Source: SVTX01 sp045660325
GTDB lineage: Bacteria; Bacillota; Clostridia; Oscillospirales; CAG-272
Direction of reading: 5' to 3'
Assembly: GCA_045660325.1 (NCBI GenBank)
Contig: JAZRDO010000019.1
Coordinates: 65,261 to 129,260 of the forward strand
Length of the DNA stretch: 64,000 bases
Within the stretch, counting starts at the first letter, position 1. The number at the start of each line of letters is the position of its first letter. The notes under the pieces are model-generated. The model was not told the origin of the DNA, ran no database searches, and was given only the letters and a program-made list of their open reading frames with translations. Positions 35,009 to 44,205 of the stretch are shown here, one piece after another. The translations under genes were made by a program, and so were the position numbers.

Positions 35009-35491
35009 ATGAAAAATAACAAAGAAACAAAGAACGTAGCGTCTACGGTAAGAGCGCTTATTTCCCCCTTGGCGGATGAAATGGGCTACTATCTTTGGGA
35101 CGTTGAATTCGTAAAGGAAGGCGCTGACAGATACCTTCGCATCACGATCGACAACGAGGAAGGCATCAACATTGAGGACTGCGAGAAATTCCATCGCGGA
35201 ATCGACCCTCTTCTCGACGAGGCAGATCCTATTCCCGACGCGTATATCTTAGAGGTTTCTTCCCCCGGAATCGAGCGCGATCTCAAGTGCGACGAGCACA
35301 TCTTGGCTTGTGTTGATTGGGACGTTGAGGTAAGACTTTTCGCTCCTATGAACGGCTCAAAGCAGTTCCGCGGCGTGCTTGAAGGACTCACAGAGGAAAA
35401 TGATATCGTTGTTAACATCAACGGCGAGAGCGTTGTTTTCCCCCGCGACAAGGTTGCAAAGATCGCGACCGTATTTGACTTCGGCGACTGA
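35009..35491 (+). CDS. rimP: ribosome maturation factor RimP
   Basis: Start at 35009, where the RimP-like sequence begins; an in-frame ATG at 34907 overlaps the promoter. The ribosome site GGGAGA is about 15 bases upstream, longer than usual. The product is 160 residues with the motifs Y-Y-L-W-D-V-E-F, L-R-I-T-I-D-N-E-E-G-I-N-I-E-D-C and L-E-V-S-S-P-G-I-E-R-D-L, all diagnostic. It assists 30S assembly. First gene of the operon. Confidence 0.95.
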   Translation: MKNNKETKNVASTVRALISPLADEMGYYLWDVEFVKEGADRYLRITIDNEEGINIEDCEKFHRGIDPLLDEADPIPDAYILEVSSPGIERDLKCDEHILACVDWDVEVRLFAPMNGSKQFRGVLEGLTEENDIVVNINGESVVFPRDKVAKIATVFDFGD

Positions 35492-35554
35492 GCCGCAGCT
35501 TAAATTTGTAAAATAAAATTTCACATATATTGAATTTGAAAGGATTAAATTCTA

Positions 35555-36610
35555 ATGAACGCAGAGTTTTTTACAGCCCTTGAGCTTCTCGAAAAGGAGA
35601 AGGGAATTCCCCAGGCTTACATGATTGAAAAAATCGAGGCGGCACTCGTTTCCGCATTCAAGAAGGAATACGGAAACAATACAAATATGAGAGTAAACAT
35701 CGACCCCGTAAAGAAGGACGTTCGTGTTTATCAGCAGAAGGAGATCGTCGAGGTAGTTGAGGACAATCTCACACAGATCTCTCTTGAGGACGCTAAGGCA
35801 AAGAGCAAGAGATACAAGCTCGGTCAGATCTTTGAGACTGAGGTAAAGACAAAGGATTTCCGCCGTCTTTCCGCAGCTGCTGCAAAGTCGGTTATCATTC
35901 AGGGCATCCGCGAGGGTGAGCATAAGGCTATGCAGGAGGCTTATGAGTCCAAGAGAGGCGAGATCATCACGGCTACTGTACTCAAGGTTGACCGTGAAAC
36001 AGGCAATATCGTAGTTGACACAGGCACAGGACGCGCAGTTCTTCTCAAGAGCGAGCAGATCCCCGGTGAAGAATACTACGTTGACGATAAGATCAAGGTA
36101 TTCATTCAGGAAGTTAACAAGGAGCTTAAGGGCCCGCTTGTAACTCTCTCCAGAGTTCACCCCGGTCTCGTTCGTCGTATGTTCGAGCTTGAGGTGCCCG
36201 AAATCTCCGAAGGCATTATCGTTATCAAGGGTGTTTCCCGTGAGGCAGGCTCCAGAACAAAGATTTCCGTTTATTCCAGAGACGAAAGCGTTGACGCTGT
36301 CGGCGCTTGTATCGGCGCTCACGGTATGAGAATCGAGAGCATCGTAAACGAGCTTGGCGGCGAAAAGATAGATATTATCAAGTACAACGAGATTCCCGAG
36401 GAATACGTTTGCGAGGCACTTTCTCCCGCATCCGTTATCTCCGCCGAGATGATCAATGAAAGATTCTGCCGCGTAATCGTTTCTCCCGACCAGCTCTCCT
36501 TGGCAATCGGTAAGGAAGGTCAGAACGTTCGTCTTGCGGCAAGACTTACAGGTCTTAAGATCGACATCAACGCCGAAGGCGCAGAAAAGCCCCTTCCCGA
36601 GGACATCTGA
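35555..36610 (+). CDS. nusA: transcription termination/antitermination protein NusA
   Basis: A 351-residue protein with the N-terminal RNA polymerase-binding domain (E-L-L-E-K-E-K-G-I), an S1 domain (about 135-200, starting R-G-E-I-I-T-A-T-V) and two KH domains (R-V-H-P-G-L-V-R-R-M-F-E-x-E-V-P-E and the second ending G-K-E-G-Q-N-V-R-L-A-A-R-L-T-G). It lacks the acidic C-terminal repeats of enterobacteria, which is normal for Firmicutes. It modulates pausing and termination. Second gene of the operon, ribosome site GAAAGGA. Confidence 0.97.
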   Translation: MNAEFFTALELLEKEKGIPQAYMIEKIEAALVSAFKKEYGNNTNMRVNIDPVKKDVRVYQQKEIVEVVEDNLTQISLEDAKAKSKRYKLGQIFETEVKTKDFRRLSAAAAKSVIIQGIREGEHKAMQEAYESKRGEIITATVLKVDRETGNIVVDTGTGRAVLLKSEQIPGEEYYVDDKIKVFIQEVNKELKGPLVTLSRVHPGLVRRMFELEVPEISEGIIVIKGVSREAGSRTKISVYSRDESVDAVGACIGAHGMRIESIVNELGGEKIDIIKYNEIPEEYVCEALSPASVISAEMINERFCRVIVSPDQLSLAIGKEGQNVRLAARLTGLKIDINAEGAEKPLPEDI

Positions 36611-36640
36611 ATATAAATTGTAATAAGGCGGGGTTTCATT

Positions 36641-36916
36641 ATGCAGAAGGTCAAGAAAATTCCCGAAAGACAGTGCCTCGGCTGTAACGAGCACAAACCC
36701 AAGCGCGAGCTTTTGCGCGTGGTACGTGATCCCGAGGGCGAGATCTCCCTTGATTTCACAGGCAAAAAGTCGGGCCGCGGCGCGTATATATGTCCTAAGT
36801 CCACGTGCCTTAAAAAAGCGAGAAAATCCAAGCGAATCGACAACGCGCTCGGCGTAAGCATTCCCGATGCGGTTTACGATTCAATGGAAGCATCGCTCGA
36901 ATCCGCGGAAAACTGA
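36641..36916 (+). CDS. ylxR: YlxR family RNA-binding protein (DUF448)
   Basis: A 91-residue protein with R-Q-C-L-G-C near residue 10, K-R-E-L-L-R-V-V, and G-R-G-A-Y-I-C-P near residue 46, the defining YlxR motifs. In Bacillus it is a nucleoid-associated or RNase P-modulating protein (RnpM). It is between nusA and the L7Ae-like gene, the conserved place. Confidence 0.94.
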   Translation: MQKVKKIPERQCLGCNEHKPKRELLRVVRDPEGEISLDFTGKKSGRGAYICPKSTCLKKARKSKRIDNALGVSIPDAVYDSMEASLESAEN

Positions 36917-36934
36917 TCCGCCACGGGTACGGAT

Positions 36935-37264
36935 ATGGAAAATATAAAGCAGCTTTTGTCAATGATAGGCATAGCCAAAAAAAGCGGAAGAATTATCGTG
37001 GGCACCCCTATGATAATTGAGCACATACAGAAAAAGCAGGTGCTCAATCCCGAGGAATTTTTGCTTATCGAGGCTTCCGACACAAGTGAAAACACACATA
37101 AGAAGCTTACAAACAAATGTGAGTTCTACAATATAAGACGCATACAGATAGATGCTACCTGCGAGATGCTAGGCGCGGCGATAGGAAAGAGCGCGACGGC
37201 GGCGGTAGCGATAATCGGACGTGATATGTGCCGAGGCGTCGAAAACAAGATACAGAAAAATTAA
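36935..37264 (+). CDS. L7Ae-like ribosomal protein (YlxQ family)
   Basis: A 109-residue protein with the L7Ae/L30e/S12e fold: L-L-S-M-I-G-I-A-K-K-S-G at the N-terminus and the strand-helix pattern around E-F-L-L-I-E-A-S-D. The family binds RNA kink-turns. It sits between ylxR and infB as in Bacillus (ylxQ). No clear ribosome site: the gene begins 18 bases after ylxR and may be translationally coupled. Confidence 0.88.
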   Translation: MENIKQLLSMIGIAKKSGRIIVGTPMIIEHIQKKQVLNPEEFLLIEASDTSENTHKKLTNKCEFYNIRRIQIDATCEMLGAAIGKSATAAVAIIGRDMCRGVENKIQKN

Positions 37265-37303
37265 TCAACAATTTTTGTCTATTATGAAAGGACTTTAAAC
37301 CGT

Positions 37304-40195
37304 ATGGCAGTAAAACTTCAAATCAAAACCAATCAGCTTGCAAAGGATTTAGAATTGAAGAACAAGGATATAACGGACATTATGACCGAGAAGGGATTTG
37401 ACGCAAAGGGTCAGAAGGCTCTTTCCTCTCACGAGTTCGACGTTATTTTCAACACGATCACAAAGAGAAATCAGATCCAGGGCATCGATGACTATATTGA
37501 CGGGGTAACCTATATCCCCTCTAAATTAAATAAGGCGCCCGCAAAGCCCAAGGCTACTGCCGAAGAGGTTAAGGTTGAGGCAGCTCCCGAGGTTAAGCCC
37601 GCGCCCAAGGCAGAGGCAAAGCCCGAGGTGAAGCCTGCTCCTAAGGCGGAAGCAAAGCCCGAGGTGAAGCCTGTTCCTAAGGCGGAAGCAAAGCCCGAGG
37701 CGAAGCCTGCTCCCAAGGCAGAAGCAAAGCCCGAGGTAAAGCCCGCGCCCAAGACAGAGCCCGCAAAGCCCCAGAATACAGTTGACAGGGCGGCGGCAAT
37801 CGCTCGCGCTGCGGCGATCGAAAAGGCTGCAAGAGAGAAGGCTCAGGCAAGAGGTAACGCGGAGAGCAAGCCCGCAGATCACCGTCCCGCAAGAGACGGC
37901 AAGCCTCAGTTCGACAAAAACGCGCAAAAACCTCAGCAGAGAACCGATGCAAGACCCGACACAAGAGGGGAGAGACCTCAGACAAGACCCGAGGCAAGAC
38001 CCCAAAATAATGAGAATAAATTTGACAGATTCGCAAAGGCTCCCAGCTTCGGCGCGCCCAAGTCAGACAGACGCGACGACAAGAAGCCTCAGCAGAAGCC
38101 CTTCAATCAGAGAGGCAACATGGGTATGGATAAGGACGATTACGTTCCTTCCGCTCCCAAGGAAAAGTTCCAGCCTCAGCATATCGTTCGTGAGCAGACA
38201 CCCAAGGGTGGAGACGGCACACAGAAGAAGGGCGCGGCTCGTATCGTTGATATGAGAACTAACTCTGTTGACCTTTCCAAGTACGACGAAAAGCTTGACA
38301 CCTTCGTATCCGAGGATGCAAGAGAATATATGGGCGGCGGCAACCAGAAGCTCAAGAAGCAGCAGAACCAGAGCCGTCAGGAAAACTTCAAGCAAAAGAA
38401 CAACAAGAAGAACGCACCCAAGGCTCCCGCAGCTCCCGTAAAGAAGGCACCTCTTCAGGTTTCTATCCCCGAGGAGATTATGGTTTCCGACTTCGCGGCT
38501 CTTCTTAAGGTTACAACAGGCGAGATCATCAAGAGACTTATGCTTCTCGGTATGATGGTAACTGCCAACATGACAATCGACTACGACACAGCGGCTATCG
38601 TTGCCGACGAGCTTGGCGCAATTCCGTCCAAGGAAGTCGTTGTTACAATTGAGGAAAAGCTCTTCAACGAGGAAGAGGATACTCCTGACAACCTTGTAAC
38701 CCGCGCTCCCGTAGTTTGCGTTATGGGTCACGTTGACCACGGTAAGACGTCCCTTCTCGACGCGATCCGTCACACTAACGTAACTCGCGGCGAAGCAGGT
38801 GGTATTACACAGCACATCGGTGCTTACAGAGTTCGTGTAAACGGCGAGGATCTTACGTTCCTTGACACCCCCGGACACGAAGCATTTACAGCTATGCGTG
38901 CAAGAGGCGCGCAGGCAACTGATATCGCTATTCTCGTAGTTGCGGCTGACGACGGCATCATGCCCCAGACAGTAGAAGCCATCAACCACGCGAAAGCGGC
39001 AGGTATTGACATTATCGTAGCTATCAATAAAATGGATAAGCCCACAGCTAACCCCGATGCGGTTAAGCAGGAGCTTACAAAGTACGATCTTATTCCCGAG
39101 GAATGGGGCGGCGACGTTATCTGCGTTCCCGTATCCGCATTGACAGGAATGGGTATCGAGGATCTTCTTGAAAACGTGCTTCTCGTAGCAGAGGTTAAGG
39201 AGCTTAAGGCTAATCCCAACCGCAGAGCTAAGGGTATAGTAATCGAGGCTAAGCTTGACAAGGGCCGCGGTCCTGTTGCAACAGTTCTCGTTCAGAACGG
39301 TACACTCCGCAACGGCGATATCGTTATCGCAGGCACGTCGGTTGGTCGTGTAAGAGCAATGACAGACCACAACGGTAAGGTTGTAAAGGCAGCTGCTCCC
39401 TCCGTTCCCGTAGAGATTATCGGTCTTGCAGAGGTTCCCTCCGCAGGTGATGATTTTGCAGCGGTTGAGGACGAAAGAATGGCAAGAACACTCGCAGATC
39501 AGAGAAAGGCAGAGGCAAAGGAGGAGGTATTCCGCGCAAACGCGAGAGCAAACCTCAACGACCTCTTCGCACAGATCTCCGACGGCGTCAAGGAGCTTAA
39601 CGTTATCGTTAAGGCAGACGTTGGCGGTTCTGCAGAGGCAGTTCGCGCATCTCTTGAAAAGCTTACAAACGAAGAGGTTAAGGTACGCGTAATTCACTCC
39701 GCAGCGGGTGGTATTACAGAAGGCGACGTTATGTTCGCGGCAGCATCCAATGCGATCATCGTCGGCTTTAACGTTCGTCCCGACAAGGCGGCTCTTGATT
39801 CCGCAGAGCGTCAGGGCGTTGACCTTAGAACCTACCGAGTAATCTACCAGTGCATCGAAGAAATCGAAGCAGCTATGAAGGGTATGCTCGCACCCAAGTT
39901 CCGTGAAAATCTTCTCGGTCATTCCGAAGTCAGACAGACAATTCACGTTCCCGGTGTCGGCACTATCGCAGGCTCCTACATCCTTGACGGTAAGATCACA
40001 CGTAACTCTCAGATCAGAGTCGTTCGTGACGGTATCGTTATCTTTGAAGACAAGATCTCCTCTCTTAAGAGATTCAAGGATGACGCCAAGGAGGTTGCAC
40101 AGGGTTACGAGTGCGGTGTTGGTCTTGAAAAGTTCAACGATATCCGCGTAGGCGATATTCTTGAAGCCTTCATAATGGAAGAAGTAGAAAGATAA
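37304..40195 (+). CDS. infB: translation initiation factor IF-2
   Basis: A 963-residue GTPase. The N-terminal 380 residues are low complexity: a Lys/Pro/Glu/Ala 12-residue repeat (about 96-153), then Arg/Asp/Gln-rich sequence. The IF2_N module follows at about 390-440 and the G domain begins near residue 470 with G-H-V-D-H-G-K-T-S; D-T-P-G-H-E and N-K-M-D are both present. The C-terminal domains II-IV are complete and end I-L-E-A-F-I-M-E-E. It delivers fMet-tRNA to the 30S subunit. The repeat length is probably variable between strains. Confidence 0.97.
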   Translation: MAVKLQIKTNQLAKDLELKNKDITDIMTEKGFDAKGQKALSSHEFDVIFNTITKRNQIQGIDDYIDGVTYIPSKLNKAPAKPKATAEEVKVEAAPEVKPAPKAEAKPEVKPAPKAEAKPEVKPVPKAEAKPEAKPAPKAEAKPEVKPAPKTEPAKPQNTVDRAAAIARAAAIEKAAREKAQARGNAESKPADHRPARDGKPQFDKNAQKPQQRTDARPDTRGERPQTRPEARPQNNENKFDRFAKAPSFGAPKSDRRDDKKPQQKPFNQRGNMGMDKDDYVPSAPKEKFQPQHIVREQTPKGGDGTQKKGAARIVDMRTNSVDLSKYDEKLDTFVSEDAREYMGGGNQKLKKQQNQSRQENFKQKNNKKNAPKAPAAPVKKAPLQVSIPEEIMVSDFAALLKVTTGEIIKRLMLLGMMVTANMTIDYDTAAIVADELGAIPSKEVVVTIEEKLFNEEEDTPDNLVTRAPVVCVMGHVDHGKTSLLDAIRHTNVTRGEAGGITQHIGAYRVRVNGEDLTFLDTPGHEAFTAMRARGAQATDIAILVVAADDGIMPQTVEAINHAKAAGIDIIVAINKMDKPTANPDAVKQELTKYDLIPEEWGGDVICVPVSALTGMGIEDLLENVLLVAEVKELKANPNRRAKGIVIEAKLDKGRGPVATVLVQNGTLRNGDIVIAGTSVGRVRAMTDHNGKVVKAAAPSVPVEIIGLAEVPSAGDDFAAVEDERMARTLADQRKAEAKEEVFRANARANLNDLFAQISDGVKELNVIVKADVGGSAEAVRASLEKLTNEEVKVRVIHSAAGGITEGDVMFAAASNAIIVGFNVRPDKAALDSAERQGVDLRTYRVIYQCIEEIEAAMKGMLAPKFRENLLGHSEVRQTIHVPGVGTIAGSYILDGKITRNSQIRVVRDGIVIFEDKISSLKRFKDDAKEVAQGYECGVGLEKFNDIRVGDILEAFIMEEVER
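37589..37762 (+). repeat. 36-base in-frame repeats inside infB
   Basis: About five tandem copies coding K-P-A-P-K-A-E-A-K-P-E-V, differing mostly at synonymous third positions (for example GCGCCC, GCTCCT, GCTCCC). Confidence 0.85.
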
Positions 40196-40206
40196 TTAAA
40201 ATACAG

Positions 40207-40240
40207 TTCTCTCGGGGAGAAACCCCTCTCCGAGAGAAAA
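40207..40240 (+). promoter_or_regulatory. hairpin between infB and the Nudix gene
   Basis: Inverted repeat TTCTCTCGG/CCGAGAGAA enclosing a smaller GGG/CCC element, about 12 bases after the infB stop. Ts follow within a few bases (AAGCAGTTTTTG), so partial termination is possible. Confidence 0.5.
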
Positions 40241-40265
40241 GCAGTTTTTGTTGGGGGTAAGAAAA

Positions 40266-40721
40266 ATGACTTTTGAAAAATCCTGCGGCGCGCTCGTAAT
40301 TCATTTTGACGAGCAGGACGTAGCGCACATTCTTATGATAAAGCACGTCGGCGGCGGACACAGATCCTTCCCGAAGGGACACGTTGAGGCCGGCGAAAGT
40401 GAAAAAATGACGGCGGAGCGCGAGGTGCACGAGGAAACTAATATAAGAATACATATCCACGAAAAATTCAGACATAACGTTTTCTACAGCCCTATGCCCG
40501 GAGTGAAGAAAGAGGTCGTTTATTTCTTGGCTTACAGCAAATATACTAACGCTATCCCTCGCGAGGGCGAGATCGCAGAGGTTGAGTGGGTACCGCTGGA
40601 GGTTGCCGAAAGCTATCTTACTCACGAAAACGACAAGGTCGTTCTTCGTAATGCGATAAGCTATATCGAAAGAAAGCGCGAGCGCAGAAGACAGCGTCTT
40701 GAAATGAGAGCGAAAAGTTGA
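40266..40721 (+). CDS. Nudix hydrolase (diadenosine tetraphosphatase-like)
   Basis: Start at ATG 40266 with GGGGGTAAG upstream; a TTG at 40248 is unlikely. The product is 151 residues. The Nudix box runs from G-H-V-E-A-G-E to R-E-V-H-E-E-T-N-I, with the catalytic R-E and E-E residues intact but the last Gly replaced by Asn. The preceding F-P-K-G-H is typical of Ap4A hydrolases of the MutT/AP4A group. The C-terminus is a basic tail (R-K-R-E-R-R-R-Q-R). It occupies the place where rbfA often follows infB. The substrate is not determined. Confidence 0.88.
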   Translation: MTFEKSCGALVIHFDEQDVAHILMIKHVGGGHRSFPKGHVEAGESEKMTAEREVHEETNIRIHIHEKFRHNVFYSPMPGVKKEVVYFLAYSKYTNAIPREGEIAEVEWVPLEVAESYLTHENDKVVLRNAISYIERKRERRRQRLEMRAKS

Positions 40722-40731
40722 AATTGCATAT

Positions 40732-40770
40732 AAAAAAAGACAGGGAACAGTACGTTCTCTGTCTTTTTTA
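40732..40770. terminator. bidirectional terminator between the Nudix and rRNA methyltransferase genes
   Basis: Arms GACAGGGAAC/GTTCTCTGTC (one G-T pair) with an AGTAC loop, flanked by A-run and T-run. Confidence 0.9.
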
Positions 40771-40772
40771 TT

Positions 40773-42149
40773 TTATTTCAGATAATGATTCTTACACACG
40801 CCGCCTGAAACCTTGACTCCGCCGAGAGGCGCACCGCAAAGGGTAATTACGCCAAATCCGTTCGGCGCATCCGAAACTGTAATTTCGTATCCGTTTATGT
40901 ATTCGGTTACGCGGGGATCGTCAAGTCCAAGCTCGATCTTATTCTTGAAATTTTTACCGAGCGCGGAGAAGAGATGGTGCGAGGGAACGAGTCGTCCCTT
41001 TCTGACCTCGCCCGCAAGAACGCCCGCCGAGAATACGCCGAAGGGCATGATCTCTATATCGGGGCAAAGATACACCTTGTCGTTGTAGACAAACGGCTTT
41101 AAGTGCTCGACACCGCAAAGATTATCCGCAATGAATTTGTTTACTACGGAAATCGCCTCAAGAGTCGCCGCCTGCGGCTTGCCCTTACCGTCTCGTGCTT
41201 TTTTGTCCGCGCGGCGAATGGATTTTTCGCTTATGGTCGACTCGGTCTTCTTCATAAGCGCGATAAACTGACCCTCGCCGTCCGAAATATAAGGATAGAA
41301 ACGGCGCGTCAAGGTCATATCGTGTGTACAGCCCTCAAAGCAAATGCCGTCCGCCGTGTGATTTTTTACGGCTTCACTCACGTCGCACAAGCAAAACTCG
41401 GGATGAGAATTAAGAAAGCTATCGACGTTTTTCTCGTTTTCCTCAAGCGAAAACGTACAGGTTGAGTAGAGAAGATAGCCGTCATCAGCAACACATTTAG
41501 CGCAATTCTCTAAAATCTCCATCTGTCGCTCGGCGCACATTTCGACGTTTTCGGGCGACCATTCCGAGAGAGCAAGCTCGTTTTTACGGAACATTCCCTC
41601 GCCCGAGCAGGGCGCGTCGCAAAGCACCAAATCAAATTTTTGGGGGTAGAATTCTGCGATATATTTTGTATCAAGATTTAAAATAACCGTATTTCTGCAG
41701 CCCAAACGCGTGATATTTTCCTCTAAAATTCGGCATCTTTTCGTAACGTATTCGTTGCAAACAACGATGCCGCTCTCTCCCACTGCCGCCGAAAGCTGAG
41801 TCGTTTTACCGCCTGGAGAAGCGCAGGTGTCAAGCACGCGCCAGCCCTTTTTTATATCGAGAGCCTTGACGGTTATCATAGCCGACGGGTCCTGCATATA
41901 TATCATTCCCGCGTGGTGCTGGGGGAGTCCGCCTACCTTTGTATCATCCGTATAAAACCCTTCTGCCGCAAAGGGAATCGGCGTAGCGCCGATGGGATTT
42001 ATTTTAAGATAATCCTCGGTGGATATTTTTATATTATTTACGCGAAATGCACGCTGGGCATCTCCGTTCTCAAGGTAAGAAAACAGTCTTTCGGCATCAA
42101 CGCCGTCATACCTTAACATTCTTTCCTTGAATTTTTCGGGAAGCTTCAT
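40773..42149 (-). CDS. rRNA cytosine-C5 methyltransferase, RsmF/NOP2 family
   Basis: A 458-residue SAM-dependent RNA m5C methyltransferase. SAM motif I is D-T-C-A-S-P-G-G-K-T near residue 108, the two catalytic Cys are in D-A-P-C-S-G-E-G-M-F near 178 and Y-S-T-C-T-F-S near 228. The C-terminal part (about 320-458) is an RsmF-like or PUA-like RNA-binding region. The precise target base of this homologue is not known. Last gene of a minus-strand operon with a HAD phosphatase and alanine racemase, starting 11 bases after the HAD stop. Confidence 0.92.
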   Translation of the reverse strand: MKLPEKFKERMLRYDGVDAERLFSYLENGDAQRAFRVNNIKISTEDYLKINPIGATPIPFAAEGFYTDDTKVGGLPQHHAGMIYMQDPSAMITVKALDIKKGWRVLDTCASPGGKTTQLSAAVGESGIVVCNEYVTKRCRILEENITRLGCRNTVILNLDTKYIAEFYPQKFDLVLCDAPCSGEGMFRKNELALSEWSPENVEMCAERQMEILENCAKCVADDGYLLYSTCTFSLEENEKNVDSFLNSHPEFCLCDVSEAVKNHTADGICFEGCTHDMTLTRRFYPYISDGEGQFIALMKKTESTISEKSIRRADKKARDGKGKPQAATLEAISVVNKFIADNLCGVEHLKPFVYNDKVYLCPDIEIMPFGVFSAGVLAGEVRKGRLVPSHHLFSALGKNFKNKIELGLDDPRVTEYINGYEITVSDAPNGFGVITLCGAPLGGVKVSGGVCKNHYLK

Positions 42150-42160
42150 AAAGCGCTCCT

Positions 42161-42802
42161 TTATATCTTTTTTATAATTTCATAAAGCTCGTCCGCATTG
42201 TCCGCGAAAAGCTCGCCTCCGCATTTTTCAAGAAATTCTCGGTCGCGGAAACCCCAGGTAACACAGACGCAGGGAAGAGAAGAATTTTTTGCGGTTGCTA
42301 CGTCCACGTCGGAATCGCCGACGAAGATCGCACTGTCGCAACCAAGATAGCTCATGACCTCAAACACGCTATCAGGCGCGGGCTTTCGGGGAAAGCTCGC
42401 TCTGTCGCCGATCGCGATATCTATAAGAGATCCAAAATATTTATTGCAAAGGGATTTCGCCGCGAAATCCACCTTGTTCGTAACGACACCGATTTTGTAG
42501 CCGTCCGCGCGAAGCTTTATAAGCATTTCGGAAAGTCCGTCGTAAACGTGAGTTTTTATGTCCGAATGCTCGCCGTAGTATTCCTTGAAGCGAGCGAGAG
42601 CCTCGTCAAATTTATCCTGCGCGTCGTCGGGGAGCGCGCGTCGTATCAGCTCGCCGACACCATTGCCGATAAACGAGTTGACCTCCTCGATGCTTCTTTT
42701 AGGGTATCCGTAGGAATCAAGCACGAAGTTTACGCTGTCGCAAAGGTCTCCGAGGGTGTTGAGCAATGTGCCGTCAAGATCAAAAATTACCGCGCGGCTC
42801 AT
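42161..42802 (-). CDS. HAD hydrolase, phosphoglycolate phosphatase-like
   Basis: A 213-residue HAD protein. The nucleophile motif is F-D-L-D-G-T-L near residue 7, motif II lies in V-V-T-N-K, and motif IV is V-G-D-S-D-V-D. The helical cap between about 18 and 80 (I-G-N-G-V-G-E-L) is of the Gph type. Its start overlaps the alr stop by ATGA, so the two are translationally coupled. Phosphoglycolate is the typical substrate, but the family is promiscuous. Confidence 0.9.
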   Translation of the reverse strand: MSRAVIFDLDGTLLNTLGDLCDSVNFVLDSYGYPKRSIEEVNSFIGNGVGELIRRALPDDAQDKFDEALARFKEYYGEHSDIKTHVYDGLSEMLIKLRADGYKIGVVTNKVDFAAKSLCNKYFGSLIDIAIGDRASFPRKPAPDSVFEVMSYLGCDSAIFVGDSDVDVATAKNSSLPCVCVTWGFRDREFLEKCGGELFADNADELYEIIKKI

Positions 42803-44001
42803 TTTTCTTCCCCCGAAATATATCTTCTTTCAACTCGTGATGAGATGCCGCATACGATTTCATATTCAAGGAAGCCCGAATTTTTCGCGATAGTCTCAAG
42901 AGTGCCCGCCTCATAACCGAACATGGAAACGCGGTCAAGCGGCTCGGCATCGGGAATATCGGTTACGTCCGCCATACACTGATCCATACAAACTCTGCCG
43001 ACAAGTCTTGCAATATACTTACCGCTCCGAGTATTTATCTGCACCAATGATCCCTTATACATTCTGAAAAATCCGTCTGCGTAGCCGATCGGGATCGTCG
43101 CGATTCTTCTTCTGCTCTCGGCGATAAACGTTCCCCCGTAGCCAAGCTCCTCGCCCGCTTCCATTGTGTGAATATGGGAAATAAGGCTCTGAAGCTCCAT
43201 TACGGGCTCAAGAGAAAATTCCATATTTTCAATAGGATTATAGCCGTAAAGCATAATGCCGAGGCGCACGCCGTCGAGCTGGAATTCGGGATATTTTACA
43301 TTGCCCGCGCTATTGCAGATATGACAAAAGCCGATATCAAAGCCTGCCTCACAAAGTCTGTTTTTAACTGCCATAAAGCGGGAATACTGTCTTTCCGTAT
43401 GATTAAAGTCCGCGCCCGATTCGTCCTCATCGCTCTTTGCAAAGTGGGAGAACATACCCGTAATATTTAAATTTTTAAGCTTTGAAATTTCAAGAATATC
43501 TCTTGCGGTGCTATCTGCATCCTTGTCGCTGTGGGAAACGAATCCAACTCGGTTCATACCCGTGTCGAGCTTTATGTGGACGTTTACGCGAACGCCCGAA
43601 AGCTTTGCGGACTCGGCAAGCTCCAAGCAATAGCCAAAGGAGATGCCCGCCTGAATGATATTAAGCTCGGAGAGACGCGCCGCGTATTCTGTGGGAGTAA
43701 AGCCAAGAATAAGAATATCGGGCTCGTTTTCTTCGTGTGTTATCGTTCGAAGGAAGAGGCGAAGAGAGGTCGCTTCCTCAATAGAGGAAACCGCGAAGAA
43801 GTCGCATCCGCAGGAGAGAAGCGCCTCGGCGCATTCATTCGCGCCATGACCGTAGCCGTCCGCCTTAATAACGCAAATATGACGCTTATCAGGAGAGCAG
43901 GCAGCGAGCTTTTTATAGTTGTTTTTTAAATTATCGAGGTTTATCCAAGCGATATTTTTAGGATTTTCAACGCTCGGAAGGGTAGAATATAACCGTGGCA
44001 T
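42799..44001 (-). CDS. alr: alanine racemase
   Basis: Start at 44001 after GAAAGG; an in-frame ATG at 44091 overlaps the promoter. The product is 400 residues. The PLP lysine is in V-I-K-A-D-G-Y-G-H-G near residue 46, and the C-terminal domain has the catalytic tyrosine context G-Y-A-D-G-F and M-D-Q-C-M-A-D-V. It makes D-alanine for peptidoglycan. First gene of the minus-strand operon. Confidence 0.96.
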   Translation of the reverse strand: MPRLYSTLPSVENPKNIAWINLDNLKNNYKKLAACSPDKRHICVIKADGYGHGANECAEALLSCGCDFFAVSSIEEATSLRLFLRTITHEENEPDILILGFTPTEYAARLSELNIIQAGISFGYCLELAESAKLSGVRVNVHIKLDTGMNRVGFVSHSDKDADSTARDILEISKLKNLNITGMFSHFAKSDEDESGADFNHTERQYSRFMAVKNRLCEAGFDIGFCHICNSAGNVKYPEFQLDGVRLGIMLYGYNPIENMEFSLEPVMELQSLISHIHTMEAGEELGYGGTFIAESRRRIATIPIGYADGFFRMYKGSLVQINTRSGKYIARLVGRVCMDQCMADVTDIPDAEPLDRVSMFGYEAGTLETIAKNSGFLEYEIVCGISSRVERRYISGEEK

Positions 44002-44049
44002 ATTTTTTGCCTTTCTTGAAAAATTTTTAAAAATTCGTAATTCATAATT

Positions 44050-44078
44050 ATTATAACACAAAATGAACGAAATTTCAA
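44050..44078 (-). promoter_or_regulatory. promoter of the alr operon
   Basis: On the minus strand: TTGAAA (44078-44073), 17-base spacer, TATAAT (44055-44050). Confidence 0.85.
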
Positions 44079-44122
44079 CTGATTTGAACAATAAATATAA
44101 ATATAATAATATTCATATATTG

Positions 44123-44151
44123 TTGACAAGTAAAGGAAAATATGCTAAAAT
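44123..44151 (+). promoter_or_regulatory. promoter of the transketolase genes
   Basis: TTGACA at 44123-44128, 17-base spacer, TAAAAT at 44146-44151; divergent from the alr promoter. Confidence 0.85.
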
Positions 44152-44205
44152 GTAATGTGAATAACTATGTGCATTTGAAATTTTATTTAACGGACGGAGG
44201 CACTT

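Noticed and set aside
37589..37762. CRISPR-like array
   Set aside because: The regular 36-base units are contiguous, in frame and coding (IF-2 linker), with no spacers.
38063..39946. Long open frame on the minus strand inside infB
   Set aside because: Antisense shadow of infB, with Cys-rich translation and no start signals.
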